63,301 bases of DNA from DATATV01 sp035551355 (GTDB lineage Bacteria; Actinomycetota; Actinomycetes; Mycobacteriales; Pseudonocardiaceae). The position numbers and the translations under genes were made by a program. Position 1 is the first letter of the stretch. The number at the start of each line of letters is the position of its first letter. The stretch spans positions 1-63,301 of the forward strand of contig DASZNF010000093.1 in assembly GCA_035551355.1 (NCBI GenBank), written 5' to 3'. Shown here piece by piece: positions 34,510 to 44,131 of the stretch. The notes under the pieces were generated by a model. That model was not told the origin of the DNA. It ran no database searches and saw only the letters and a program-made list of their open reading frames with translations.

Positions 34510-35540
34510 GCGAATCCGAGGTGACCAGGCAGGGCGTGCGCGGCGGCCGGCCGGACCGGGAAGCCATCACCGGAGCCGTGGACAACAGCGCCCGGCCCCG
34601 GCGCCGTAAGCGGGGAAAGCGCGAGCGGCCGATGGTGCCGGACGCGGAATTCACTTCCTACTACGGAAAACCGATCATCAACCCACCGGTCTGGGAGTCC
34701 CCGGACATCCCCGGTTACCTGTTCCTGGGCGGCCTGGCCGGGCTGTCCTCACCGCTGGCCCTCGGCGCCCAGCTGACCGGACGCGACCAGCTGGCCCGGG
34801 TGGCCAAGTGCGGGGCCACCGCGGCGGGAGCGCTGTCACTGGTCGCGCTGGTGCACGATCTCGGCCGCCCGGAACGGTTCCTGCACATGCTGCGGGTGGT
34901 CAAGATCACCTCGCCGATGAACGTCGGCTCCTGGCTGCTGGCCGGTTACGTGCCCGCGGCGGGCGTGGCCATGGGCACCGCGCTGCTGCGCAGGCTGCCC
35001 CGCATCGGCCTGCTGGCCGGTGCCGGCGCGGCGGTGCTCGGCCCAGCCGTGGCCGCCTACACCGCGGCCCTGCTCAGCGACACCGCCGTGCCCGCCTGGC
35101 ACGACGGCCACCGCGAGTTGCCTTTCGTGTTCGTCGGCTCCGGCGCCACCGCCGCCGGTGGCCTTGGCCTGCTGGCCGCACCGGCCGAGCAGACCGCACC
35201 GGCCCGCAACCTCGCGTTGTTCGGCGCGGCCACCGAACTGGCCTCCTTCGAACTGATGACCAACCGCATGGATGTGGTGGCCGAGTCCTACCAGCGGGGC
35301 AAGGCGCGCAAGTACGTGCGCGCGGGCAAACTGCTGACCGCGGCGGGCGCGGCGGGCGCGTTGTTGGGGCGGCGCAACCGGATCGTCGCCGCGCTGTCCG
35401 GTGCGGCCCTGCTGGCCGGATCGGCGGCCACCCGCTGGGGGATCTTCCACGCCGGCCTGATCTCCGCCGACGACCCGAAGTACACCGTTGTGCCGCAACG
35501 GAACCGGCTACGCGAGCGGGCCGCGAAGGCGCCGTCGTGA
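34506..35540 (+). CDS. NrfD-type membrane subunit of formate dehydrogenase
   Basis: A 344-aa protein with a basic N-terminal tail (RPRRRKRGKRERP) and about eight hydrophobic helices starting at SPDIPGYLFLGGLAGLSSPL. LVALVHDLGRPERFLHMLRV is the typical NrfD/PsrC quinone-site loop. It replaces the haem-b FdnI-type gamma subunit and should pass electrons to menaquinone. It overlaps the beta gene by 4 bp. No Cys or His haem pairs are evident, consistent with a haem-free NrfD protein. Confidence 0.85.
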   Translation: MSESEVTRQGVRGGRPDREAITGAVDNSARPRRRKRGKRERPMVPDAEFTSYYGKPIINPPVWESPDIPGYLFLGGLAGLSSPLALGAQLTGRDQLARVAKCGATAAGALSLVALVHDLGRPERFLHMLRVVKITSPMNVGSWLLAGYVPAAGVAMGTALLRRLPRIGLLAGAGAAVLGPAVAAYTAALLSDTAVPAWHDGHRELPFVFVGSGATAAGGLGLLAAPAEQTAPARNLALFGAATELASFELMTNRMDVVAESYQRGKARKYVRAGKLLTAAGAAGALLGRRNRIVAALSGAALLAGSAATRWGIFHAGLISADDPKYTVVPQRNRLRERAAKAPS

Positions 35541-35758
35541 CCGACCCGGCCACCGCGCTGTCCGGTCGCCGTTGGCTGGCGCCGAAAGGTGGACCCCCGG
35601 CTATGCCCTCATCCAGCGGGCCTCGGCCGCCCGGCAGGCGCCGGTCTTCCTGTCGCGATGAGATTTGCCGCGCGATCGCCAACCGCGCGAGGCCGGTGCC
35701 GGGTCGAGCGCCGTGCGCCGGTGATTGGCCGGGCGAGATCCGGGTAGCCGGTGAGTGA
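35537..35758 (+). CDS. Small ORF coupled to the NrfD gene, function unknown
   Basis: A possible 73-aa product whose GTG overlaps the NrfD stop (GTGA), the same coupling as between the other fdh genes. It begins TDPATALSGRRWLAPKGGPP and then becomes Arg/Pro-rich without membrane segments or known motifs. Either it is a short accessory protein or the truncated beginning of a lost fourth operon gene. The second half has the look of non-selected GC-rich translation, so confidence is low. Confidence 0.35.
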   Translation: MTDPATALSGRRWLAPKGGPPAMPSSSGPRPPGRRRSSCRDEICRAIANRARPVPGRAPCAGDWPGEIRVAGE

Positions 35759-35826
35759 GTACTGACCGCAGGTCGACGAAAACCAAGGAGCCGCGCTCAA
35801 CCACAGGCGGGTGCGGTTCCCCTCCC

Positions 35827-35858
35827 GGGCCGGGCGACGTAGGTTCGCCGCCCGGCCC
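35827..35858 (+). terminator. Probable terminator after the formate dehydrogenase operon
   Basis: GGGCCGGGCG (35827-35836) and CGCCCGGCCC (35849-35858) form a perfect 10-bp GC stem around a 12-nt loop, 69 bp after the last possible fdh ORF. Only a short pyrimidine run (CCCCTCTT) follows, as is common for terminators in high-GC actinomycetes. Confidence 0.55.
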
Positions 35859-35938
35859 CCCTCTTGGAGTCGTCGTGGAGCCTGCGATCCGTGCGGTACG
35901 TGTGCCCCTGGGACGAGTGGGTATCGACTCCTGATGTG

Positions 35939-37027
35939 ATGGATTCATCCGGGCCCGCCGAATCCCGGCGGGTCGTGGTGACCGGCGCCAGCGGCGATGT
36001 CGGCACCGCGCTGCTGCGCGCACGGCCCGCCGACTGGTCGGTCATCGGGCTGGCCCGCCGGATCCCGAGCGGGCCGCCCTACCAAGACATCCAGTGGCGC
36101 CGCTGCGATCTCGGCTCGGCGCGGGCCACGGAGGTGCTGGCCGACACGCTGGCCGGTGCCGATGCCGTGGTGCACCTGGCCTGGGCCATCAATCCCACCA
36201 CGCGCGAACCGCCGATGGAGCGCACCAACGACGAGGGCACCGATCGGGTGCTGAACGCGGTCGTCGCGGCCGGGGTGCCGCAGGTGGTGTGCCTGTCGTC
36301 GGTGGCCGCGTACCGGCCGCCACCGCGGTGGCAGGAGGTGACCGAGGACTGGCCCTGCGACGGGGTGCACGGCAGCGCATACAGCCGGGGCAAGGCGCGG
36401 CTGGAGCGTCAGCTGACCGAGTTCGCGGCCGCCCACCCGGACATCGCGGTGACCACCCTGCGGCCGTGCGCGATCGTGTCCCGCGCGGCGGGCGGGCAGT
36501 TCACCCGCTGGCTGCTCAGCCCGCTGTTGCCCGGGTCGTTGGTGGGCCGCCGCTGGTTCCCGCTGCCACTGTGGCGGGAGCTGCGGGCGCAGGTGGTGCA
36601 CGCCGAGGATGTGGCCGACGCGCTGGTCCGAGTGGTGCGCGGCCGGGCCGGCGGCCCGTTCAACCTGGCGGCCGGTCCTCCGCTCAACGCCGCCCAGCTG
36701 GCCGAGGCCATCGGGGGCTGGCGGCTGCCGGTGCCGCGGACCGCCGTGCTGGGCGCGGCCGAGCTGACCGCACGCACGGGTGTGCAGCCGGTCCACCAGG
36801 GCTGGCTGCGGTTGGCCGACCAGGCCGCGCTCGCGGACACCTCCCGGGCTCACCGGGAACTGGCTTGGCAGCCCGCGTGGTCCGCTGCGGCCGCGCTGGC
36901 CGAGTTGGCCGCCGGCATCCGGCTGGGCATCGGCACCGGCAGCGCACCGCTGGCCCCGGACCCGCCCCGTGGGCCGGTGGCGCGGTGGCGGGAGATCAAC
37001 TGGGGTGGGGCCAGCCGGCAGGGTTGA
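35939..37027 (+). CDS. NAD-dependent epimerase/dehydratase family protein
   Basis: A 362-aa extended SDR: the cofactor motif RRVVVTGASGDVGTALLRAR, VVHLAWAINPTTREPPMERT, the catalytic SAYSRGKARLERQL (YxxxK) and VTTLRPCAIVSRAAGG. The C-terminal third is variable. Members act on nucleotide sugars, flavonoids or carotenoid-like compounds. ATG 35939 gives a family-type N-terminus; no strong ribosome site is seen and GTG 35921 is an alternative. The last 32 bases overlap the convergent SRPBCC gene. Confidence 0.78.
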   Translation: MDSSGPAESRRVVVTGASGDVGTALLRARPADWSVIGLARRIPSGPPYQDIQWRRCDLGSARATEVLADTLAGADAVVHLAWAINPTTREPPMERTNDEGTDRVLNAVVAAGVPQVVCLSSVAAYRPPPRWQEVTEDWPCDGVHGSAYSRGKARLERQLTEFAAAHPDIAVTTLRPCAIVSRAAGGQFTRWLLSPLLPGSLVGRRWFPLPLWRELRAQVVHAEDVADALVRVVRGRAGGPFNLAAGPPLNAAQLAEAIGGWRLPVPRTAVLGAAELTARTGVQPVHQGWLRLADQAALADTSRAHRELAWQPAWSAAAALAELAAGIRLGIGTGSAPLAPDPPRGPVARWREINWGGASRQG

Positions 37028-37457
37028 CCCGGCCGTGCACCAGATCGGCCAGCCGGGACAGGCTCTCGGCGTTGCGGGGCCGCCACATCGGGGCCTGCAC
37101 CGCGGTCGGCAACCACCCGGCTGGGCCGGCCACCGCCTGTTCGGCCAGGCCCACCTCGGTGCCATCGGCACGTTCGGTCAGGCGCAACCGCACCACCGCG
37201 CGGCCCAACCAGCCCATCCACACGTCCAGGTCCAGCGACCGGCCCGGCTCGACCGCGCGCACCCGGGTGACATCGCGCAGCTGGCACGGCCAGGCGCCCA
37301 GGCTGTGCCGCAGGCAGCTGCCCACCGCGGGCCAGTCCGGGTCGACGTGGTACACCCGGGCCGTGCCCACCACCCAGACCGGGTAGGTCCAGCCGTCGGC
37401 CAGCACCGCGAAGACCGCGTCCGTTCCGGCTCGCACCAGCCGGGTCACCTCGATCAT
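36996..37457 (-). CDS. SRPBCC family protein (polyketide cyclase/dehydrase-like)
   Basis: A 153-aa helix-grip protein: MIEVTRLVRAGTDAVFAVLA then DGWTYPVWVVGTARVYHVDP, a central strand set, and a long C-terminal helix RPRNAESLSRLADLVHG. This fold binds hydrophobic ligands. It lies 10 bp downstream of the phytoene-dehydrogenase-like gene on the same strand, so a shared lipid or isoprenoid role is suggested but unproven. Its 3' end overlaps the epimerase gene on the opposite strand. Confidence 0.78.
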   Translation of the reverse strand: MIEVTRLVRAGTDAVFAVLADGWTYPVWVVGTARVYHVDPDWPAVGSCLRHSLGAWPCQLRDVTRVRAVEPGRSLDLDVWMGWLGRAVVRLRLTERADGTEVGLAEQAVAGPAGWLPTAVQAPMWRPRNAESLSRLADLVHGRVNPAGWPHPS

Positions 37458-37467
37458 CGCGACCTCG

Positions 37468-39081
37468 TCATCCGGCTTGGCCGGCGTAGATCCGCGCGTG
37501 TGCCCGCCGGATCAGCGCCGCGTAGACCGAGCCGCCGACCCCGTCGCGGACCAGCGCGGCGCGCGCCGCGTTGGCGCCGGGGCCGCCATGCACCGCGCCA
37601 CCGGGATGAGCTGACGCTCCGGCCAGGAACAGCCGGTCGACGGGGGTGTCGGCGCGGCCGAGGCCGGGTCCGGGGCGGAAGAACAGCTGCTGGTCCAGGG
37701 CGGCGCTGCCGCCGTTGATCGCGCCCTCGACCAGGTTGGCGTCGGCGCGCTCCAGGTCCTGTGGTCCCTGGATGCGGCGGCCGACCACGCGCTCGCCGAA
37801 GCCGGGCGCGTGCCGCTCCACCACGCTCTGGATGCGGTCCGCGCAGCGCCGCAGCCGGTCGGCCGACCAGTTCAGGCCGCGCGGCACGTGCGTGTAGGCC
37901 CACACCGACTCGCCGCCCTCGGGCGCGCGGGACGGATCGGCGGTGGCCATCTGGCCCAGCACCAGGAACGGCGCGCGGGGCAGCCGTCCTCCGGCCAGGC
38001 TCGCGCTGTAGCCGGCCAGACCGGCCAGATCCGCGCCCAGGTGCACGGTCCCGGCCTCGGCTGCGGCCGGATTGGTCCACGGGATCGGGCCGGCCAGCGC
38101 CCAGTCGATCTTCACGGTGGCGTCGTCCCAGCGGAAGCGGCGCATATCGGCCAGCAGCCGGGCGGGCAGCTGGTCGGGTTCCAGCATGTGCAGGTAGAGC
38201 GTGGGGGCGGGCACTGTGGCCAGCACGGCCCGGCGGGCCCGGATCGGTTCGCCGTCCTCGGCGACCACGCCCACCGCGCGGCCGCCGATGGCGCGCACCA
38301 GTTCGACCGGGCGGCCGCATTCGATCCGGCCGCCGCGCGTGGTGAGCCGGGCGACCAGCGCGTCGGTCAGCGCGCCCGCGCCGCCGACCGGAACCGGGAA
38401 GCCGACGTCCTGCGCGAGCATGCACAGCAGCCAGCCGAACAACGCGCCGCCGGAATGCCCCGGCCCGAGATCGGTGTGCAACGCGTTGCCCGCCAGCAGA
38501 AGTTGCGCGCCCTCGCCGGTGAACCGCTGCTGGCCGAACGTGCGCGCGGGCAGGGCGGCCATCCGCGCGAACCGCAGCCCGTCGCCCACGCCGAGCCGCC
38601 GGGCCAGCCGGGTCGCGGCCCGGACGGGCGGGAACGGGGTGAGGATGGCGGCGACCAGGGCCTCGCGCACCTGGTGCCAGAGCTGGAACTCCTCGCGCCA
38701 GGCGTCCCCGTCGCCGGGTGCGAACGCGGCCACCGACTCGGCCGTGCGGTCGACGTCTTCGGCGATCACCGCGCACTCATCGTCGGGCAGCAGGTGGGCC
38801 AGCGCGGCCGGCGCCCGCCGCCAGCGCAGCCCGAACCGCTCCAGCTCGAGGCCGCGCAGGATCGGCGAGACCCGACCGAACGGGTAGAACGCGCTGAACA
38901 GGTCGGACCGGTAGCCTGGTGCCACCACCTCCTCTGTGCGCACCGCGCCGCCCGGCCGGTCGGCTGCCTCCAGCACCAGCACGTCCCAGCCGGCGTCGGC
39001 CAGCAGATTGGCCGCTACCAGTCCGTTCGGCCCGGCGCCCACCACCACGGCATCCGCGGCCCGCTCTCGTTCGCTCATCAC
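37468..39081 (-). CDS. Phytoene dehydrogenase-like FAD oxidoreductase
   Basis: A 537-aa flavoprotein. The N-terminal DAVVVGAGPNGLVAANLLAD (GxGxxG) with VLEAADRPGGAVRTEE binds FAD. GGAGALTDALVARLTTRGGR and the C-terminal LFLAGASAHPGGAVHGGPGA are typical of the CrtI/retinol-saturase-like group (COG1233) rather than true CrtI, since no carotenoid cluster is present. It probably desaturates or isomerises an isoprenoid or fatty substrate. It heads a two-gene unit with the SRPBCC protein. Confidence 0.85.
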   Translation of the reverse strand: MMSERERAADAVVVGAGPNGLVAANLLADAGWDVLVLEAADRPGGAVRTEEVVAPGYRSDLFSAFYPFGRVSPILRGLELERFGLRWRRAPAALAHLLPDDECAVIAEDVDRTAESVAAFAPGDGDAWREEFQLWHQVREALVAAILTPFPPVRAATRLARRLGVGDGLRFARMAALPARTFGQQRFTGEGAQLLLAGNALHTDLGPGHSGGALFGWLLCMLAQDVGFPVPVGGAGALTDALVARLTTRGGRIECGRPVELVRAIGGRAVGVVAEDGEPIRARRAVLATVPAPTLYLHMLEPDQLPARLLADMRRFRWDDATVKIDWALAGPIPWTNPAAAEAGTVHLGADLAGLAGYSASLAGGRLPRAPFLVLGQMATADPSRAPEGGESVWAYTHVPRGLNWSADRLRRCADRIQSVVERHAPGFGERVVGRRIQGPQDLERADANLVEGAINGGSAALDQQLFFRPGPGLGRADTPVDRLFLAGASAHPGGAVHGGPGANAARAALVRDGVGGSVYAALIRRAHARIYAGQAG

Positions 39082-39117
39082 CGATCCCTATACCCACGGA
39101 TCCGGCCCTCGAACATC

Positions 39118-39288
39118 GTGACCTCGAAAATCGCCAACTGGAATGCCGATGCTTTGCGGGATGTCGTGGGTGACTACGCGATGGAGCATCTGGCCGATGA
39201 GCATGCCGTGCTGGTGGACGATCCGACTGGTTTCGCAAGGAAAGGCCGCAAATCCGCTGGAACCGGCGACGCGAGAACGCTCGCATGA
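39118..39288 (+). pseudogene. IS701-type transposase fragment
   Basis: An open stretch encodes SKIANWNADALRDVVGDYAM then EHLADEHAVLVDDPTGFARK and GRKSAG, closely following the DDE-domain start of IS701-family transposases (WDADxLRDxxRDYVVEHL ... AVLVVDETGFLKKG). Just after SAG, the segment that should read RQYxGTAGRxENA is shortened to TGDAR, and ENA appears in another frame. So the fragment carries an internal deletion and a frameshift, and both ends of the element are missing. No terminal inverted repeats are found. The 252 bases from 39289 to 39540 hold no gene. Confidence 0.7.
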
Positions 39289-39540
39289 GCAGAATCCTCC
39301 CTGTCGCAGACCAGTTGCTGACCGCGAGTGTCGACCTGTGTGCCGATCAACGTGTCAGTTCGACAAAAAATACAGCGCTTCTTCAGCGCGGTAATGATGC
39401 GACAATAGGAAACCGGCGAAACGCGGGGACCACCACCGTCGTGTCGATTCGGGTACTCTCGTCGAAACTGTCCGTAGTCGGTGCGCGGAGGGCGGTGAGC
39501 GCGGCTGACAACCGCGGAGGTCGCGTTCTCCTCGCCGGTC

Positions 39541-42483
39541 ATGGCCGGCCGGGACGCCGAGTTGACGCACCTCACGGGGGTGCTGTCCGACGTGCTCGCC
39601 GGCAGGCCACACGCCGTGGTGATCAGCGGTGCTGCCGGTATCGGCAAGACTCGACTGGTCATGGAGGCGCTGGCGGTCGCCCGGGCGAGGGGATTCGTGG
39701 CGCTGAGCGCGGGCGCGGCGCCGTTGGAGCAGGACCTGTCCTATGCGCCGATCGTGCGGGCACTACGTCCGCTGCTGGACGGGGACGATGATCGGCGCGC
39801 TGCCCTGGTCTCCGGACTGCCGGACCTCGCGCGGCTGTTCGACGGGCCGGACCTGCCCGAACCCGCGCCCGGCCTGGACGATCCGGGGCTGGCGCGGACT
39901 CGGCTGTTCGAGGCAGTGCGGCAGTTTCTCCAGCGAGCAGTGGCAATTCACCCAATCGCCCTGCTGGTTGATGACGTGCACTGGCTCGACCGCGCCAGCC
40001 AGGCGCTGGTGGGCTATCTCGCCCGCTGCCTCACCGACAGCCGGCTGCTGATCCTGCTGACCTACCGGGACGACGAACCCCACGGGCCCGCTGTCCCACT
40101 GCTGGACACGCTCCGCTGGGCGGGCCGCGTCCCGCATGCCACGGCCGGCCTTTCGGCCACGTCCAGTCTTGCGTTGTCCGAACTGACGCTGTCCGCGCTG
40201 GCCCCGCCAGACCTGGCGACGTTGGCATCCGAGTTGCTCGGCGGCGAGCCTCCGGCGGGCCTGATCCGGCTGCTCGCCGATCGGGCGGCGGGTGTTCCGC
40301 TGTTCGCGCAGGCCCTGATCTCGACGCTGGCCGCAACGGGAGCATTGTCGAGAGTCGCTGGGCGATGGGTGTTGCGGCCGACCGCGGCCGACCTCGTGCC
40401 GGGCCCGGCACGAGCGTTGCTGGAACAGCGCCTGGACGTGCTGCCCGCCGCCGCCCGCCGGGTGCTGGAGGTGATCTGTCTCGGACCGGAAACCACCGCG
40501 CGGGTGGTCGCCCGAGTGGACCGGAACAGCGAGACCGAGGTGATCGCCTCGCTCGCCACGCTGCGCCGGTCCGGCCTGATCAGCGAGGAACAGGTGCGGG
40601 GGATGCCGGTGTACCGGCCCGCGCACCCCATGCTCGCCGAAGTCGCCATGCGATCCCTGTCCTCCGCGCAGCGACAGGCCCTGCACGCCGCAACCGCCGC
40701 CGCGCTGGAGAAGGACGGGCGAACAGACATCCTGTTGCTGGCCTATCACCTGCGCTGCGCCGGTGCGCTGGTGGAACCGGCCAAGGCGTTCGGGGTGCTG
40801 GCCGAGGCGGTGGGGGTGGCGCTGCGTCGGCGCGCCGGGGAGGAGGCCGTGTCCTTCGCGCAGACCGCTCTCGACCTGATGGCCGACCATCGACTGCCCG
40901 GTGATCGAGCGGCATTGCTGATCTCGCTCGCGGACGGGGCGCAGTTGGTCGGTCGGCTGGACCAGGCACTGACCGCGACACTCGACGCGGCCGGTATCGG
41001 AGAACCGCTGGATCGGGCATACCGGTTGGGCACGGCCGCCGAGATCGCCAAGGACCTTGGTCATGTCGATCAGGCCGAGCGGTGCCTTCGGGACGCCGAC
41101 CAGCTCATCGAAGGGCTCCCGCTCGGGCCGGTGCACGTCTTCCTCGGTGAGCTGGGCGTCGATCACGCCGCACACCATGATCGACGCGAGTTCCTCGACG
41201 CGCGGGTGCGCCGGGTGGCGGATCTGGCCGAGCGAACCGGCCTCGTCCGCGCGCGGGCCGTGCTCGAACTGGCTCGGCTGACCCAGGACCTGGATGACGG
41301 ACATGTGGTCGAGGCGATGCACCGGATCGACGGTCTGCTGGGACTGAGCCGGCGGTTGGCCGATCCGCTATTCACCGAACGGGCGCTGCGTCCGATCACC
41401 CAGGCGTTGCTGAGCCACGGCGATCTGGCCGCCGCGGCGGACTCGGCCGACGAGGGGATCGCGCTGGCTCACCAGATCGGGTCGAGCGCGTTGGCGGCGA
41501 TGCATCTGTCGCATCTGGCCATGGCGCGGATTCTGCAGGGCCGGCACTCGGACGCGAGCACGCTGTCGGGGAAGCTGATCGGGATCGGCGAGCGGTTGAG
41601 CATGGCGCGCGTCACGGCCTTGGGGATCACGCTCGCGGCGCTCATCGCCCGCCGCCGGGGGCGGCTGGCCGAGGCGGAGGCGTTGATCGCGGAGGTATGG
41701 GCACGCTTCGGCGGGATGGCCGACACCGACCGCCATCTGTTCGGTGTCGTGGATGTCGTCCAGGGGCTCGTGCGGCTCGACCGGGGCGACCTGCCGGGTG
41801 CTGTGAAGTCCGCCCGCTCCGCCTTGCGCCGGCCGACCTCGGTGCGCGTGTACGCCCTGAGTATCCAGGCCCATGGGCTGATCGGCGACGGGCGCCTGGC
41901 CGAGGCGAGCAGGACGGCCGACCTGCTGCGGGCACAGACGAACGGAAAGGATCTGGCGGCCGCGCAGGTCGAGCGGGTTGAGGCGCAATTGCTCGCCGCG
42001 GACGGTGATCAGGAAGGTTCGGCTCGTCTGTTCGCTGCGGCGGCGGACAGTTTCGACCGGCTCGGTATGGCTGCCGATGCCGCGTTGTCTCGGCTGGACG
42101 CCATCAGCCGGCTGCCGGTGGGCGCGGGCCCGCCGGAGTGGCTCGGTCCGCGGCCGCCGCGGGAGACACTGGCGCACGTGGTTGAGGTGCTCGAGGAATG
42201 CGGCAATGACCCGGGGGTGAACCGGGGGAAACGTCTGCTCCGCAAGTATGGCGGGACGGTGGGTTCGGTGCGAGCACGGCGAACCAGACCGGCTGGGCTG
42301 AGTCCTCGGGAGGAGGAGGTGGTGCGGTTGGTGGCCGCGGGGTTGTCCAATCCGGCGATTGCGGAGCGGCTGGTCATCAGCACTCGCACGGTCACCACTC
42401 ATCTCCAGAAAGTGTATGCGCGGTTGGGCATCCGGTCGCGGGCCGCGATGACCCGCTGGGTGATGGAAAACCTGGAGACCTGA
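39541..42483 (+). CDS. LuxR-family LAL regulator (AAA ATPase + LuxR HTH)
   Basis: A 980-aa large ATP-binding LuxR (LAL/MalT-like) regulator. It has GRDAELTHL, the Walker A ISGAAGIGKTRLVMEAL (about residues 30-46) and the Walker B LLVDDVHWLDRASQALVGYL, a long helical TPR-like middle (about 350-880) and the C-terminal LuxR HTH GLSPREEEVVRLVAAGLSNP then AIAERLVISTRTVTTHLQKV. Such proteins sense a ligand with ATP and activate nearby pathway genes. The downstream TAT-hydrolase and GH54 genes are candidate targets. ATG 39541 is the only start that keeps the AAA domain complete, but it has a weak ribosome site. Confidence 0.9.
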   Translation: MAGRDAELTHLTGVLSDVLAGRPHAVVISGAAGIGKTRLVMEALAVARARGFVALSAGAAPLEQDLSYAPIVRALRPLLDGDDDRRAALVSGLPDLARLFDGPDLPEPAPGLDDPGLARTRLFEAVRQFLQRAVAIHPIALLVDDVHWLDRASQALVGYLARCLTDSRLLILLTYRDDEPHGPAVPLLDTLRWAGRVPHATAGLSATSSLALSELTLSALAPPDLATLASELLGGEPPAGLIRLLADRAAGVPLFAQALISTLAATGALSRVAGRWVLRPTAADLVPGPARALLEQRLDVLPAAARRVLEVICLGPETTARVVARVDRNSETEVIASLATLRRSGLISEEQVRGMPVYRPAHPMLAEVAMRSLSSAQRQALHAATAAALEKDGRTDILLLAYHLRCAGALVEPAKAFGVLAEAVGVALRRRAGEEAVSFAQTALDLMADHRLPGDRAALLISLADGAQLVGRLDQALTATLDAAGIGEPLDRAYRLGTAAEIAKDLGHVDQAERCLRDADQLIEGLPLGPVHVFLGELGVDHAAHHDRREFLDARVRRVADLAERTGLVRARAVLELARLTQDLDDGHVVEAMHRIDGLLGLSRRLADPLFTERALRPITQALLSHGDLAAAADSADEGIALAHQIGSSALAAMHLSHLAMARILQGRHSDASTLSGKLIGIGERLSMARVTALGITLAALIARRRGRLAEAEALIAEVWARFGGMADTDRHLFGVVDVVQGLVRLDRGDLPGAVKSARSALRRPTSVRVYALSIQAHGLIGDGRLAEASRTADLLRAQTNGKDLAAAQVERVEAQLLAADGDQEGSARLFAAAADSFDRLGMAADAALSRLDAISRLPVGAGPPEWLGPRPPRETLAHVVEVLEECGNDPGVNRGKRLLRKYGGTVGSVRARRTRPAGLSPREEEVVRLVAAGLSNPAIAERLVISTRTVTTHLQKVYARLGIRSRAAMTRWVMENLET

Positions 42484-42667
42484 CGGCAGCCAGGGCGGGT
42501 TCGCTCCATCCTGGCGTTGATACGTAATTCATACGATTGTGACGCCGTCGCGGGTTGCCGCATTGTGGCATGCGGTTGGGCGAGTGGGGCGGACGGGCGT
42601 CCCAGACAAGCGCGATCTTGTCCTGGAGCCCAGATCCGTAGATTGACCGACCCGAAGGAGCCATCCG

Positions 42668-44131
42668 ATGACGTCCACACCGGACAGACGCGTGCCGCGA
42701 CACCCACTTGGCGAGGACCAGCCGGCTGAGGGGCCGCGCCACTCCCGGCGGTCTCTGCTGCGCGCGGGCGTGCTCGGCGGGAGCGCTGCGGCGGCCATGG
42801 CCGTTTCCGGGACGGCCACCGCGGCTCCGGCGGTCGCGGCGACCGCACCCGCCACGCCCGCGCTACTACAGAACCTGTTCACGCAGCCCGACCTGGACTT
42901 CGAGACCCTGTTCGCGTTCGGCGGCGCCGGGTACGGCTGTGCCGAGTTCGGCGAGTTGGCCACCGCGGTCGACCAGATCAACGGCACAACGGGCGCGTCC
43001 TACCAGGCCTACTACGATGCCTTCCTTGCCCTGGCCCAGCGCGTCAACGCCCTGGCCGACCAGGAACTGGCCGCCGGGCACGCCGTCAGCGCGCGCGGCG
43101 CCTACCTACGGGCCTCCACGTACTACGACCTGTGTCTGTACTTCATCCTTGGCACCAGCGCGCGGGCGCAGGAGGCCGCAGGCTACGCAAACGTGCAGCG
43201 CTGCTGGCAAGGGGCCGTCCGGCTGTTCGACCCGCCGTTCGAGCCGGTCCGCATCCCCTACGGCGCAAGCTGGCTGCCCGGTTACCTGCTGCGGCCCGAC
43301 GATCGACCGGTGCGGCGTCCCACGATCATCCTCAACAACGGCCAGGACGCGCAGAACATCGCGCTGTACGCGATGGGCGGCGCGGACGCCGTCGCGCGCG
43401 GCTACAACGCGCTGATCTTCGAAGGCCCCGGGCAGGGCTCGATGCTGTTCGAGCGGCGGGTCCCGTTGCGACCCGACTGGGAGAACGTCATCACGCCGGT
43501 CGTGGACTACCTGCGGTCACGGCGGGACGTCGACCCCGCGCGCATCGTGCTGAACGGGTCGAGCCTGGGCGGCGGACTCGTGCTGCGCGCGGCCGCGTTC
43601 GAGCACCGGCTCGCCGCGGTCGTCGCCGACCCGGCGATCCACAGCCTGTGGCTGTGCTGGCAGAACGGGTATCAGACGATCACGTCGCTGTTCGACAACG
43701 GGGCCACGCGGGACCAGGTCAACGCCGCCTGGCAGCAACTGGTCCCGCACCTGGACGCCGGCACGCGGTTCAACCTCGCGAAGGTGAGCGAACCGTACGG
43801 TAGGCAGTTCCTGCTGGCCGCGCGTTCCGGGCAAGTCCTGACCGACCTGTACGACCTGGGCACCACGCTGATGAAGTTCACCGTCGCCGGTGTGCTCGAC
43901 CGGATCACCACGCCGACGCTGGTCACCGCATACGACAACGACCAACTTGTCCGGCCCCTGAGCGGGCAGGGCGACGCGGTCTACGACCAGTTGCGCTGCG
44001 CGAAGAGTCGTCACCGGTTCACCGCGGCGGAGGGCGCGGACCAGCACTGCGCGCCCATGGCTCCGCAGATCCGCAACCAGGCCGTCTACGACTGGATCGA
44101 CGGCATCCTGGAGGGAAGGCACCAACGATGA
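42668..44131 (+). CDS. TAT-exported alpha/beta hydrolase (FrsA/dipeptidyl-peptidase-like)
   Basis: A 487-aa protein with a twin-arginine signal (RHSRRSLLRAGVLGGSAAAA, cleavage after about TAAPA near residue 54). The catalytic domain has RPTIILNNGQDAQN, the nucleophile ARIVLNGSSLGGGLVLRAA (Ser in GSSLGG), an acid in PTLVTAYDNDQL and His in GADQHCAPMA. It resembles the FrsA / 2,6-dihydroxypseudooxynicotine-hydrolase group with a helical N-terminal lid. ATG 42668 has GAAGGAG upstream. The stop overlaps the GH54 start (ATGA), so the two secreted enzymes are made together, suggesting removal of acyl or aryl groups from an arabinosylated substrate. Confidence 0.82.
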   Translation: MTSTPDRRVPRHPLGEDQPAEGPRHSRRSLLRAGVLGGSAAAAMAVSGTATAAPAVAATAPATPALLQNLFTQPDLDFETLFAFGGAGYGCAEFGELATAVDQINGTTGASYQAYYDAFLALAQRVNALADQELAAGHAVSARGAYLRASTYYDLCLYFILGTSARAQEAAGYANVQRCWQGAVRLFDPPFEPVRIPYGASWLPGYLLRPDDRPVRRPTIILNNGQDAQNIALYAMGGADAVARGYNALIFEGPGQGSMLFERRVPLRPDWENVITPVVDYLRSRRDVDPARIVLNGSSLGGGLVLRAAAFEHRLAAVVADPAIHSLWLCWQNGYQTITSLFDNGATRDQVNAAWQQLVPHLDAGTRFNLAKVSEPYGRQFLLAARSGQVLTDLYDLGTTLMKFTVAGVLDRITTPTLVTAYDNDQLVRPLSGQGDAVYDQLRCAKSRHRFTAAEGADQHCAPMAPQIRNQAVYDWIDGILEGRHQR

